In this document: positions 16,735-25,918 of the stretch, in pieces
Layout of the letters: each line of letters opens with the position of its first letter
Numbering within the stretch: the stretch's first letter is position 1
The notes under the pieces: model-generated
Told to the model about the DNA's origin: nothing
The model's database searches: none
The model's input: only the letters and a program-made list of their open reading frames with translations
Position numbers and translations under genes: made by a program
NCBI GenBank assembly: GCA_945876965.1
Contig: CAMCQG010000010.1
Span: forward strand, 1-37,659
Length of the DNA: 37,659 nt
Direction: 5' to 3'
Origin: Rickettsia typhi
GTDB taxonomy: Bacteria; Pseudomonadota; Alphaproteobacteria; Rickettsiales; Deianiraeaceae

Positions 16735-17903
16735 ACTACGAATCATATAAATCTATTGTTTTGAGTAGTATTTTTGGCATAATACATAGCGTTGCTTTTG
16801 TTTCTTCTGTTTTTTCGGCAATAATTAATCAAAACATATCAGATCCATTGATGATAGCAAGTATTCTTGCAATAAAAAGATTTTCACGTATTTTTTTAGA
16901 CATCCCAGCTGGTATAGTTGGTGATAAATTTGGGTCTAAAATTTTGTTTATATTGTCGATGTTGTCAATCTTATTATCGATGTCAGTTTTGCTACTAAGT
17001 AAAACAATAGTTGTATTATTTATTTCTGTTGCCCTAAAGGGTTTATCAGATTCTTGTTCTGCCGGAAAAGTTGAAGCTCACATATATAATATTTTAACAC
17101 ACGATAATAATTTTGATAAATTTGGTAAAATCATTTCAACATATTATTTATTTATGGATTTAGCAGTTGGTTTTGTTGTTTTTTTGCTATCTATATATCT
17201 TTTTAATGTTGACCAATTTTTATTATACGGAATCATCCTTAGCGTTTGCGGATTAGCTATGTCAATATTTATTCAAGATAGCTATATTATAAACAATACT
17301 AAGCGACCAACATTTAAAGAAATATTTAACGGAATAAAAACAATATATCAATCAAAATCTATGTTTTTATTGATATTGCTATGGGGATTATGTAATTTTT
17401 TAGGATGGCAATTACATTCTATCACAACAATTTTATTGGCACATTTTAATTTTACAATCAACCAAATAGTTCGGGTGCAAAGTATGGAGCATTTTGCCCT
17501 TGTGGTCGGCTGTATTATCAGCTTTATTGTTTCTGATAAAATATCATTTAAAAAAATAATGTATTTATTTCTTTTTTCTGTTATAACAATGTGTATTTGT
17601 GCAATTTTGTACACACCTTTTATGATTATAGCTTCTATTTTATTGTATTTATGTTGTTTTTGCACTATTCAGGTTTTTTTTGAAAAAATTATTGATAAAT
17701 TATCAACGGGACAATCAAGGCTATCTATAAATTCCGCCACCACAACAATTGCCGCAATTTATAATTCAATTGGAATGGTTTTATTTGGATTTTTAGCAAA
17801 ATATTATGGATACAAAATAAGCTGGAACATTATATGCTTTTTATTTTTATTGTACATTATTGTTATATATTTTTTTATAAAATATAAAAAATTAACTTTT
17901 TAG
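16731..17903 (+). CDS. MFS transporter
   Basis: The 390-residue protein has about twelve membrane segments and the typical MFS motif RIFLDIPAGIVGDKFGSK between the second and third. A later VSDKISFKK loop is the second-half counterpart. The start ATG overlaps the preceding stop by 4 bp. The 3' end overlaps trhO tail to tail by 12 bp. It is not a close copy of the first MFS gene of the cluster, so the cluster is not a simple recent tandem duplication. Substrate unknown. Confidence 0.85.
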   Translation: MNYESYKSIVLSSIFGIIHSVAFVSSVFSAIINQNISDPLMIASILAIKRFSRIFLDIPAGIVGDKFGSKILFILSMLSILLSMSVLLLSKTIVVLFISVALKGLSDSCSAGKVEAHIYNILTHDNNFDKFGKIISTYYLFMDLAVGFVVFLLSIYLFNVDQFLLYGIILSVCGLAMSIFIQDSYIINNTKRPTFKEIFNGIKTIYQSKSMFLLILLWGLCNFLGWQLHSITTILLAHFNFTINQIVRVQSMEHFALVVGCIISFIVSDKISFKKIMYLFLFSVITMCICAILYTPFMIIASILLYLCCFCTIQVFFEKIIDKLSTGQSRLSINSATTTIAAIYNSIGMVLFGFLAKYYGYKISWNIICFLFLLYIIVIYFFIKYKKLTF

Positions 17904-18632
17904 ATTTTCATCTATAATAACTCTTTCATCAAACACAAAACAGTTGCCTTTCCAAGTTTTTGGTTGATCTTTTTTGGCTATTAAATACCCAATAACCCCA
18001 CCTTCCAAATGATAAACATTATTAAAGCCCTCATCTTTCATAAGGGCTGTTGATTTTTCGCATCTTACTCCGCCAGTGCAAAACATTAATATTTTTTTAT
18101 TTTTATCAGCTTCTGTTAAATTGTTACGAATCCACTCAGGAAAAGTTCTAAATGCAGTTGTATTTGGATTCACGGCATTTTCAAAAGTACCAATATAATA
18201 TTCATAATCGTTGCGTGTATCAATAACGATTGTATCTTTTTCAAGAACTGCCGCATCCCAATCTTGTGGTTTAATATATTCACCTGGGGTCGATTTTAAA
18301 TCCATTCCAATCGTGACAATCTCTGGTTTTATTTTAACTTTTAACTTACCAAACGGAGAAAATTCCGCATATGTTTCTTTAAAAACAACATCACCAATTT
18401 GGTTTTGCACAAAATCATAAAAAATATCAATATTTTGTCTGTATCCACAAATTGTACCATTTATTCCTTCGTTTGCCAACAATATTGTGCCTAAAATATT
18501 ATTTTTATTCAATAATTCTTTTAATTCAATTTGCAATTTTTCGGTATTTTGCTCATTATAAAATTTATAAAATGCAGTTATTACAATTGGCTCGTTTATA
18601 CCCTGCTCTGCTTTAATAATAGTGTTAGCCAT
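17892..18632 (-). CDS. trhO: tRNA uridine(34) hydroxylase TrhO (rhodanese-domain, YceA-like)
   Basis: TrhO makes 5-hydroxyuridine at the wobble position of some tRNAs using oxygen. The N-terminal domain shows the conserved LLANEGINGTI (51-61) and a PFGKLKVKIKPEIV strand pair. The rhodanese domain has DTRNDYE (138-144) and the active loop CTGGVRCEKS with Cys185 and Cys191. At 246 residues it lacks the C-terminal extension of the E. coli protein, as is common in alphaproteobacteria. It may share a transcript with the methyltransferase gene that ends 6 bp before its ATG. Confidence 0.92.
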   Translation of the reverse strand: MANTIIKAEQGINEPIVITAFYKFYNEQNTEKLQIELKELLNKNNILGTILLANEGINGTICGYRQNIDIFYDFVQNQIGDVVFKETYAEFSPFGKLKVKIKPEIVTIGMDLKSTPGEYIKPQDWDAAVLEKDTIVIDTRNDYEYYIGTFENAVNPNTTAFRTFPEWIRNNLTEADKNKKILMFCTGGVRCEKSTALMKDEGFNNVYHLEGGVIGYLIAKKDQPKTWKGNCFVFDERVIIDENLKS

Positions 18633-18638
18633 GATAAA

Positions 18639-19229
18639 TCAAATATTAAAAATATTATTTGTTCTATAAAAAATAGTCGTGCTAGATTTTTCATACCTCA
18701 AAGAGCCAATACCTGTAAAAGTCAAGTTTTTAAATCCTCTTTCAGTAAAAAAATCAAAAATTACAACATAATTTTCTCTTTCGCTATTATCCAAAATAAT
18801 AATACCATTTTTTGTCAAATTATAATACGCAGTTATGCTGCATGCAAAACGATCTTCTGAGTCTATGGCAATAATATCAAATTTTTCCTCAACTTTATCA
18901 ATCGATTCAGAAAAATTATTCTCAATTAAAAAAATTTCAGCATTTGTATATTTTGTTATTAATAACTCATTTTCAATTTTAATAATCCAATCTTTTTTTG
19001 TATCAACACTATACACCCTGCCACATCGTTTAGCATAAAATAATGTTGAATAACCACAACCAAATTCAAAAACAGACATTTCCTGAGTTAATTTTTCATT
19101 TAAAAAATCTATTACAGAATAGCTATACCATGGAATAAATTCTCCGTTGCCATTTAAGCATTGATGTTTTTCCATAGATTGCACCCAGCCCGATGTTATT
19201 AAAAATTTTGACTGCAACTCATTTATCAT
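18639..19229 (-). CDS. SAM-dependent methyltransferase-like protein
   Basis: The 196-residue protein has a class I methyltransferase core: VFEFGCGYSTLFYAKR (motif I, about 53-68), YSVDTKKDW (motif II-like) and IIAIDSEDR with IIILDNSER later. An N-terminal GEFIPWYSYSVIDFL precedes the core, as in a group of small methyltransferases found near glycan or tRNA genes. The substrate is unknown. The start overlaps the preceding lipoprotein stop as ATGA (19226-19229), so the two are coupled; trhO follows after 6 bp. Confidence 0.7.
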   Translation of the reverse strand: MINELQSKFLITSGWVQSMEKHQCLNGNGEFIPWYSYSVIDFLNEKLTQEMSVFEFGCGYSTLFYAKRCGRVYSVDTKKDWIIKIENELLITKYTNAEIFLIENNFSESIDKVEEKFDIIAIDSEDRFACSITAYYNLTKNGIIILDNSERENYVVIFDFFTERGFKNLTFTGIGSLRYEKSSTTIFYRTNNIFNI

Positions 19230-20176
19230 ATTCCCAAAAAATATAATATTCCTTCATTTGTAAATTTTTGCAATAAATTGCTCATAGTTATTCGTTTTGC
19301 CTCATCAACACTAACAATGGAAGCCCCTCCAACTTCTATAATATTATTATAAACCGTATCACCAAATATATTTTTAATATGCAAATTTATCGATGTTTTT
19401 ATAATATTTTCATCAAAAATAGTTCTTGATATATCGCTAGATGTGAATAAAATTATTACAGTATTTTCATTTCCATTGCCATTTTGAACATTAAAACCAG
19501 AATCGTTCAAGCTTTTTTCTATAACCTGCATAACCAAAATATCATCACCCTTAATAGAAAAATTCATTTGTTTATTAATTTTTTCCATCTGTTCTTCGTA
19601 TCTTATAATATTATTTATATACGCTTTCGTATTCACAGAATAATCAAGCCCAGATAAAATAAAGGTTAATAGTTTTGCCTGATTTGCTAAATTTAAAACC
19701 TGCTTCATATATCTGTGTTTTTTCAAAATATCCGCACTATCAACATAATTATTATAATTATTATTAATCTGACCATCAAGCAACATTAATTCGCTATTAT
19801 ATTCGTTTACTAATTTAGATTTTTCTACATAAACCTTAACAATAAATCTTCCATCATCTATTATATCGCTATTCATGACTATAAAATTTGGCAACACGGT
19901 ATTACTAACTTTACTAGAAATATCTTGTATAAACGATTGCTCATAACCAATTCTACTATCTTCTTTTGTTGAGCTTATTGTTTTTGAGCTAATAACGGTT
20001 CTGATTTGGCTCGCAATATCATTTGCTGCAATCTTTTTTGCCTCATCCAAACTTACTCCAGAACCTACTCCATAAATCTTATTATCATTTGCTATATTTT
20101 TTGTGAACCAAGATGGATACTTTGTGCCACCACATGACGCTATCAAAAATATCAAAATGATAGACACTTTAATCAT
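19226..20176 (-). CDS. LPP20-like lipoprotein
   Basis: From ATG 20176 the protein is 316 residues with a lipoprotein signal: MIK, a hydrophobic run, then the lipobox IASC, so Cys15 would be lipidated. The mature part begins PSWFTK and has YGVGSGVSLDEAKKIAANDIASQI, the pattern of LPP20-family domains. A second alpha/beta part follows from about residue 190. The frame is open to 20233, but that start would bury the lipobox at residue 34, so 20176 is preferred. It is probably anchored in the inner leaflet of the outer membrane. Function of the family is mostly structural or unknown. Confidence 0.7.
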   Translation of the reverse strand: MIKVSIILIFLIASCGGTKYPSWFTKNIANDNKIYGVGSGVSLDEAKKIAANDIASQIRTVISSKTISSTKEDSRIGYEQSFIQDISSKVSNTVLPNFIVMNSDIIDDGRFIVKVYVEKSKLVNEYNSELMLLDGQINNNYNNYVDSADILKKHRYMKQVLNLANQAKLLTFILSGLDYSVNTKAYINNIIRYEEQMEKINKQMNFSIKGDDILVMQVIEKSLNDSGFNVQNGNGNENTVIILFTSSDISRTIFDENIIKTSINLHIKNIFGDTVYNNIIEVGGASIVSVDEAKRITMSNLLQKFTNEGILYFLGI

Positions 20177-20249
20177 AAACACAAAATATATAATATTACT
20201 TATTACATATAAAATATTGTTATTAAAATGCAATTCTTAATTTTAAATA

Positions 20250-22415
20250 TCAATCAATAAAATCAACAACACCTGTGGCAATATTATAAACAGCAGACAC
20301 AATTTTTACCTCACCAGAATCTATCATTCCTTTAAGTATAGAGCTTTGTGCAATTAGATTGTTTGAATTTATAACATTCATTTTTGTAACCTCCTCTGAC
20401 AAACAATTTGCAGAAAAATAACCTCTAACTTTTTGAGCAATTGGTCTAATTTTTAACAAAATATCTTTTGCAACCGGCCCATCATAGTTTCCACAAGCAG
20501 CATCTACTGCTCCACATTTTGTATGCCCCAAAACAACTATTAATTTTGCCCCAAGTTGTTTACATGAAAATTCAATACTACCAATAATATCATCATTAAC
20601 AATATTACCAGCAATTCTAATGCTTACTGCATCACCAATTCCAAGATCAAAAATTAATTCAGGAGCAGAACGAGAATCGATACAACTTAAAATAACAGCC
20701 ATTGGATGCTGTTTTATTGCGGTACTTTCTCTTTGCTTTGCAAAACTATGATAAATATGCTCTCCATCGATAAATCTTTTGTTTCCAGCAATTATCCAAT
20801 CAAGAATTTGCTGAGGTGTCATTTTTTCTTGTTGCTCTTTTGTAATTGTTGTGATAAATGGAGAATTTTCAATTTCATATTTTTCTAAAAACCCATTTAA
20901 TGTAACTTTTATATTGTTAGCAACGGCATAAAAATCTTTAAATTCTATTATAATATCAAGAATATCATAATCAATATAAGTGCATTCCTCAGCATCAATT
21001 GTGACTGTTGAATTTGAGGGAATTGATTTAATTAAATCAACAAATGCTATTTTGTTCAAAAATGATACTTGTTTTGGAAGCTTTATACGAATTGCTTCGT
21101 CGAGACTATATTTTTCTGATATAGATTTAAACGGATTTTTATGATAACTTTTTAGAACAAAAAATGCACTTGCAAACAATCCAAAAAAAATACCCTCCAA
21201 GATACTACTAAAAAATATCGTTATTAATGTTACTATAAATGGAACAAAACAATCTAAACCTCGTTTATATATATTTTTTATATCAACACTTTTTATAAGC
21301 CTAATACCAGACATAATAAGAATTGCTGCAAGTGCTGAAATTGGAATAGTATTGAGAATTTTTGGAATAAGAGTTACAGCTATAAGAAGCAATGTTCCGT
21401 TTATTATTGTTGAATTTTTTGTTTTTGAGCCAGAACTTACATTTACAGAAGTTCTCAGAACAACAGCAGCAATAGGCAGTCCACCAAACAAACCACATAA
21501 AATATTTCCCGCACCTTGTGCAAACATCTCTTTACTTAAAGAAGTATGGCGTTTTTCGGGATCCAATTTATCGCCAGCTTCTGTGCTTAAAATTGACTCA
21601 ATTGATCCTGCAAATGCTATTATTATTGCAGTATAAATTACATCTATATCCATTATTTTATTAAAATTTGGCTTTATCATTAATGCAAAAAATCTTTCAA
21701 TTGGATGATGGCCAATAATTGGCAACTGAACTAACTGATTAACACTTATTGGTAAAGTTGGCAAAAGATATTTCATTTTATAAAATAATGTTACCATAAC
21801 AATACTAAAACCAACAATAAAAAGCGGTGCTGGAATATTTTTAAAACCAAATCTTTTTCCTATTTTATCACAGATAACAAAAATTGCAATTGAGCCAAGA
21901 CCTATTATTGTGCACCCTATATCAATATGTTTAATTGCATCATATAATGTCATAATTGTGTTATTGCTTGCTGCGTTTTTAAAAAATGCAAAATCTCCTG
22001 TTGGAACAAGACTATACCCAAATAAGGTTGGTGTTTGATTAAAAATCAAAATCACACCCACAGCACAAAGCAAGCCCTGAATTACCCCAGATGGAACATA
22101 TCTACCAAATTTAGCAATTTTTAGCGCAGCTATAATAATTTGAATAAAACCTGCCAAAACCAATGCACTCAAAAACACAGGATAATTATTTAAATTTGTA
22201 ATTGCCGTGTAAACAATTGCAATCATAGCGGGACTAGGTCCGCTTACATTAACCTGAGAATTACTGAGCATACCAACAATCATACCGCCGATAATACCAG
22301 ATATTATACCTGATTGAATTGGAGCGTGTGACGCAATAGCAATACCTAAACACAAAGGAATTGACACCAAAAATACTATAATACCAGATCTAAAATCACT
22401 AAATATATGTTTCAT
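20250..22415 (-). CDS. SulP anion transporter fused to beta-carbonic anhydrase
   Basis: The 721-residue protein joins three parts. Residues 1-425 form a SulP membrane domain (SIPLCLGIAIAS at 18-29, VSGPSPAM at 57-64, GSIESILSTEAGDKLDP at 270-286). Residues about 440-525 look like a STAS domain. Residues 530-721 are a beta-carbonic anhydrase with CIDSR (Cys578, Asp580, Arg582) and GHTKCG (His631, Cys634), so the zinc ligands and the catalytic pair are all kept. Such fusions are known and are thought to take up bicarbonate and interconvert it with CO2 at the inner membrane face. Start ATG 22415. It stands between the lipoprotein gene and a lone terminase gene. Bicarbonate supply for carboxylases is the likely role. 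Confidence 0.92.
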   Translation of the reverse strand: MKHIFSDFRSGIIVFLVSIPLCLGIAIASHAPIQSGIISGIIGGMIVGMLSNSQVNVSGPSPAMIAIVYTAITNLNNYPVFLSALVLAGFIQIIIAALKIAKFGRYVPSGVIQGLLCAVGVILIFNQTPTLFGYSLVPTGDFAFFKNAASNNTIMTLYDAIKHIDIGCTIIGLGSIAIFVICDKIGKRFGFKNIPAPLFIVGFSIVMVTLFYKMKYLLPTLPISVNQLVQLPIIGHHPIERFFALMIKPNFNKIMDIDVIYTAIIIAFAGSIESILSTEAGDKLDPEKRHTSLSKEMFAQGAGNILCGLFGGLPIAAVVLRTSVNVSSGSKTKNSTIINGTLLLIAVTLIPKILNTIPISALAAILIMSGIRLIKSVDIKNIYKRGLDCFVPFIVTLITIFFSSILEGIFFGLFASAFFVLKSYHKNPFKSISEKYSLDEAIRIKLPKQVSFLNKIAFVDLIKSIPSNSTVTIDAEECTYIDYDILDIIIEFKDFYAVANNIKVTLNGFLEKYEIENSPFITTITKEQQEKMTPQQILDWIIAGNKRFIDGEHIYHSFAKQRESTAIKQHPMAVILSCIDSRSAPELIFDLGIGDAVSIRIAGNIVNDDIIGSIEFSCKQLGAKLIVVLGHTKCGAVDAACGNYDGPVAKDILLKIRPIAQKVRGYFSANCLSEEVTKMNVINSNNLIAQSSILKGMIDSGEVKIVSAVYNIATGVVDFID

Positions 22416-22437
22416 TTTTTAACCAATTATTACATAA

Positions 22438-22454
22438 TATACTTTAAAAGTATA
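22438..22454. repeat. inverted repeat upstream of the SulP-carbonic anhydrase gene
   Basis: TATACT and AGTATA flank a TTAAA centre, forming a 17-bp perfect palindrome-like element 23 bp before the minus-strand ATG at 22415. On the plus strand it is followed by an A-rich tract, so on the minus strand a T-rich tract precedes it; that is the wrong order for a terminator of the terminase gene's opposite neighbour. An operator is possible. Confidence 0.25.
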
Positions 22455-22477
22455 ATAAAAAAAATAAATTGCAACCC

Positions 22478-23875
22478 CTAAAGAAATCTTATTTTTGGAT
22501 TAACACCGCTCTTTGTTAGCCAATTAAAATACTGACTTACAGTATCGACCTGATCGTCATGCTTTACAGCAGGAAAGCAAACCATTTCATCAACAAAATC
22601 ATCTAAAAATGCTGTATTTTTGGGCAAAAAAAATCGTCCAGATTCTATTGCAATCATGGCGGATGCAAAACGCGTTATTTTGTCATTTTTGGGTATAATT
22701 TTTATTATATTATTGTATTGTTCATTGAGTTCTCGAATTAAAGCGCTTCCTGTTGCACGATCCTCAATTAAAACCGCTAACGGATCCTTAGATTTTATAA
22801 CACTACGCAATGTATTTTTTAAATCTATATATGATAATTTTTCACGACAAATATCCAATAAATAATGCTTATTTTCTTTGTCAAAACCGATTGTCGCAAT
22901 AACACTATAATCACTTGTTTCGTTTGTTTCTATTGCACAGTCTACACTTATTATTTTTGTTAAATTTTGCGGTAAATCTGTATAATATTTTAACCAACTT
23001 TGTTTTATTAGCCCAGAAGATGAATCGCTTGGATTTTGCTGATATTGTGCCGCAAAAATCTGGCTACCCATATCAATTTTTATGCTATTTAGCGTTGTTA
23101 AATCTTCTTTTTTTGCATTTAATGGCTCACCAATTTGCCTTATGTGATAAATTTTTTCTCCGAGTGTTATTTTTTCTATTTTTTCACAAATTGCAGGTAA
23201 ACTAATTTGCTCCCAATTGTTCTTTTTTAATGTTAAAAAACCAGTTAAATCATCCTTGTGTAAACGCTGCATAACCAATATTATCCTACCTTTATCTTTA
23301 TCATTAAGTCTTGAAAAAAGCGTTTCCTGAATCCATCTTTGCACTTTTTTCCTTTCTAATTTGCTATGTATTTTATTTGGATTATGCGGATCGTCAACTA
23401 TAATAATATCACCGCCTTCACCAGTTAGCGTTCCACCAACAGATGTTGCAAAGTAGTATCCGTTTTGAGCTGTTCCAAATTTTGTTTGTGTATCAAAGCC
23501 GTTTATAATTTTAGATTCAGGAAACGCCATTTTATACCAATCGCTGTGCATAATTCGTCGTGTATCACCGGCATGTTTATTGCTTAGCGTTGCAGAATAT
23601 GTAGCAATTATAATGCGTGCAGTAGGGTTTTGCCCAATATACCAAGCAGGAAATGCAACACTAAAACACACAGATTTTAAATATCGTGGGGGGATATTAA
23701 TTATTAAGCGTTTTTTTGTATCGTCTGTGAGGGCATCGCAAAAAAGTTTTAAATGCCAGTTATCTATAAAATCTTTTCCGGGGTTTATTTCATCAAACGC
23801 CTTAATTAAAAAACTATGAAAACTATGCTTTATTTGATAATTTAAGGCATTTTTAATAATATTTTCACTAATCAT
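22478..23875 (-). CDS. phage/GTA-type terminase large subunit, isolated
   Basis: The 465-residue protein has the DNA-packaging ATPase motifs: a Walker-A-like PPRYLKS (62-68), IIATYSATLS (89-98), GGTLTGEGGD (147-156), Walker B IIIVDD (157-162) and QRLHKDDLTG (203-212). The C-terminal half keeps the RNase-H-like nuclease acids in VDCAIE, LIEDRATG and KHDDQVDT. The family is that of tailed phages and of the alphaproteobacterial gene transfer agent (GTA). There is no portal, capsid, protease, tail or integrase gene nearby. It is intact, with no stop or frameshift, between hscB and the SulP gene. Scattered GTA genes are known in Rickettsiales, so a GTA remnant or domesticated gene is likely; a prophage relic is the alternative. 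Confidence 0.88.
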   Translation of the reverse strand: MISENIIKNALNYQIKHSFHSFLIKAFDEINPGKDFIDNWHLKLFCDALTDDTKKRLIINIPPRYLKSVCFSVAFPAWYIGQNPTARIIIATYSATLSNKHAGDTRRIMHSDWYKMAFPESKIINGFDTQTKFGTAQNGYYFATSVGGTLTGEGGDIIIVDDPHNPNKIHSKLERKKVQRWIQETLFSRLNDKDKGRIILVMQRLHKDDLTGFLTLKKNNWEQISLPAICEKIEKITLGEKIYHIRQIGEPLNAKKEDLTTLNSIKIDMGSQIFAAQYQQNPSDSSSGLIKQSWLKYYTDLPQNLTKIISVDCAIETNETSDYSVIATIGFDKENKHYLLDICREKLSYIDLKNTLRSVIKSKDPLAVLIEDRATGSALIRELNEQYNNIIKIIPKNDKITRFASAMIAIESGRFFLPKNTAFLDDFVDEMVCFPAVKHDDQVDTVSQYFNWLTKSGVNPKIRFL

Positions 23876-23940
23876 AATATCAATATTTATATATAAATAT
23901 ATCTATTATAACTATTGTTTCATTTGATGTAAGCACAAAA

Positions 23941-24369
23941 TTATATTAATTTTTTCAAATACATAGCCTGCTCCACAATGGGCACAGATTCAGCTAATTG
24001 GTTAGCTAGAATTAGCTCAATAATATCATTTAATAATTTGTTATTTTTCTCATTTATATCTTTTTTTGTTTGCAAAACATTTGTTTTGTTTTGTAAATTT
24101 TCTTGCCATTCCATACATTGCATTAAAAAATCGATGTTTGTATTTGTATTTTTTATTGCTATTCCATTAACATTTAAAATATGTAAAATGGTCAAAAATT
24201 GATCAGATAAAACAGAATAACCTTCGTTTATCAAAGAAATATCTATTGTTTTATCAGCAGTACAATCGGGATGATATTTTTTTTGCAATTCAAAATATTT
24301 ATTTCTTAGTTCGTTTTGATCAACAATTGGCGACTGTTTAATACCGAAAAGTGTAAAAAAATTATTCAT
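23941..24369 (-). CDS. hscB: Fe-S cluster co-chaperone HscB
   Basis: HscB delivers the IscU scaffold to HscA in Fe-S cluster assembly. The 142-residue protein has an N-terminal J domain (NNFFTLFGI, then KYFELQKKYHPD with HPD at 33-35 and INEGYSVLSD), followed by a helical C-terminal domain with MQCMEWQENL, typical of HscB rather than DnaJ. It is somewhat shorter than the roughly 170 residues of E. coli HscB. No isc or hscA gene is adjacent. The start is divergent from plsY, 73 bp away. Confidence 0.88.
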   Translation of the reverse strand: MNNFFTLFGIKQSPIVDQNELRNKYFELQKKYHPDCTADKTIDISLINEGYSVLSDQFLTILHILNVNGIAIKNTNTNIDFLMQCMEWQENLQNKTNVLQTKKDINEKNNKLLNDIIELILANQLAESVPIVEQAMYLKKLI

Positions 24370-24389
24370 ATATTCAAAATAAATTCTTC

Positions 24390-24418
24390 TTGCATAAAAT
24401 ATTAATTATTGTAATAAT
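24390..24418 (+). promoter_or_regulatory. possible promoter of plsY-folD
   Basis: TTGCAT (24390-24395) and AATAAT (24413-24418) are 17 bp apart on the plus strand, 24 bp before the plsY ATG. It lies in the gap between divergent hscB and plsY. Confidence 0.4.
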
Positions 24419-24442
24419 CAAGTTAATTGAATTAAAATTATT

Positions 24443-25063
24443 ATGATTACATATTTTGCAATAACGATTGGGGCTATGATTTCTTATTTAATAGGCTCTA
24501 TTCCGTTTGGGTTTGTTTTGGCTAAAATATTATATAAAGTGGATATTAGAACTGTTGGCTCAGGAAACATTGGTGCAACAAATGCAGCTAGAATTGGTGG
24601 CTTAAAATTTGGTATTGCTGTGTTTGTTTTGGATGGATTAAAAGTTATCCTTTGTGGCTTTGCTGGTATAACTATGGAATCACCTGATTATGATTTTATT
24701 GCACCATTATTCTGTGGAGCCGTATTTTTTGGGCATTTATTTCCTATATTTTTAAATTTCAAAGGAGGCAAAGGTATTTCTGTTGTGGTTTTTGCATTTT
24801 TATTATTAAATCCAGCGTTGTTTGCTATATTTTCCTCTATTTGGTTGACGGTATTCTTAATTACAAGATATTCTTCTGTTGCAGCAATTACCTCTATTTT
24901 AATAAGCTATATTACAATATATATAATGGCAATGTATCTTGATAATCAAATTAAAATATCATTTCTTATATTCGTAACAATCGTGGCTTGTTTTATTTTA
25001 ATTAAACATATACCAAATATTAAGCGTTTAATTCTTGGTACAGAACTTAAATTTAAAAAATAA
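24443..25063 (+). CDS. plsY: acyl-phosphate:glycerol-3-phosphate acyltransferase PlsY
   Basis: PlsY uses acyl-phosphate from PlsX to acylate glycerol-3-phosphate in the inner membrane. The 206 residues are a normal length, with five or more membrane segments and the three conserved loops: GSIPFG (18-23), GSGNIGATNAAR (39-50) and GHLFPIFLNFKGGKG (97-111). The stop TAA abuts the GTG start of folD directly (25063/25064), so the two are coupled. Together with plsX at 10377 it shows that phospholipid synthesis uses the acyl-phosphate route. Confidence 0.96.
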   Translation: MITYFAITIGAMISYLIGSIPFGFVLAKILYKVDIRTVGSGNIGATNAARIGGLKFGIAVFVLDGLKVILCGFAGITMESPDYDFIAPLFCGAVFFGHLFPIFLNFKGGKGISVVVFAFLLLNPALFAIFSSIWLTVFLITRYSSVAAITSILISYITIYIMAMYLDNQIKISFLIFVTIVACFILIKHIPNIKRLILGTELKFKK

Positions 25064-25918
25064 GTGGCAAAATTAATTAATGGAACAAAAATTGCATTAG
25101 ATTTAAAAAATGAAGTTGCAAAAAAAGTTAATAATATTATACAAAAATACAATATTATACCAAGCATTACAACTATTATTGTTGGTGATAACGAGGCAAG
25201 TATTATGTATGTTAATAAAAAATACGAAGAGGCAACAAAAATTGGTATAAATGCACAAATTATTAGATTACCCAATAATATCACAGATGAAGAAATTCGA
25301 GATATTATTTTTACATTAAATGCCGATAATTCTGTACATGCAATTTTATTGCAATTACCATTGCCTATGCATTTGGATAAATTTCGTGTTATAAATTATA
25401 TTGATTCAAAAAAAGATGTAGATGGCTTAACTACAATAAATGCTGGAAAAATATCAACAAATAATTTGCAAAACACACTAATTCCCTGCACACCTCAGGG
25501 ATGTATAGCCTTGGCTAAATCGGTTGTGACAGATTTTATTGGTAAAAATGTATTGGTGGTAGGTAAATCAAATTTAGTAGGTAAGCCACTGGCCGATATA
25601 TTGCTAAATATGGGGTGCACCGTAACCATTGCACACAAAAATACGCTTAATTTGCCACAATTCTCCAAAACAGCAGATATTATTTTTGTGGCAGCGGGTT
25701 CACCAAATTTAATAACTGGCGATATGTTAAAAAAAGATGCAGTTGTTATTGATGTTGGAATATCGCGTATAAACGGAAAAATTGTTGGTGATTGCAACTA
25801 CGAATCGTGCGATAAAATTGCATCTTTTATAACGCCAGTTCCAGGTGGTGTTGGCCCTATGACGATTGCCTATTTGCTTTTTAATACTGTTTTGTGTTGC
25901 GAAAATAGTTTAGTCTAG
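25064..25918 (+). CDS. folD: bifunctional methylenetetrahydrofolate dehydrogenase/cyclohydrolase FolD
   Basis: FolD interconverts methylene-, methenyl- and formyl-tetrahydrofolate in the cytosol. The 284-residue protein shows MYVNKKYEEATKIG (with the catalytic Lys region), LLQLPLPMHLD, KDVDGL, PCTPQGC, the NADP-binding VVGKSNLVGKP and the C-terminal TPVPGGVGPMT. The start is GTG at 25064, immediately after the plsY stop; the N-terminus AKLINGTKIA fits the family. The 3' end overlaps the ABC exporter gene tail to tail by 9 bp. Confidence 0.96.
   Translation: MAKLINGTKIALDLKNEVAKKVNNIIQKYNIIPSITTIIVGDNEASIMYVNKKYEEATKIGINAQIIRLPNNITDEEIRDIIFTLNADNSVHAILLQLPLPMHLDKFRVINYIDSKKDVDGLTTINAGKISTNNLQNTLIPCTPQGCIALAKSVVTDFIGKNVLVVGKSNLVGKPLADILLNMGCTVTIAHKNTLNLPQFSKTADIIFVAAGSPNLITGDMLKKDAVVIDVGISRINGKIVGDCNYESCDKIASFITPVPGGVGPMTIAYLLFNTVLCCENSLV

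Noticed and set aside
17348..17665. 105-codon minus-strand open frame
   Set aside because: It lies inside the third MFS gene in antisense and has no recognisable domain.
22478..24369. prophage region around the terminase
   Set aside because: Neighbours are hscB and a SulP transporter; no integrase, portal, capsid or tail gene and no flanking att repeat is visible.
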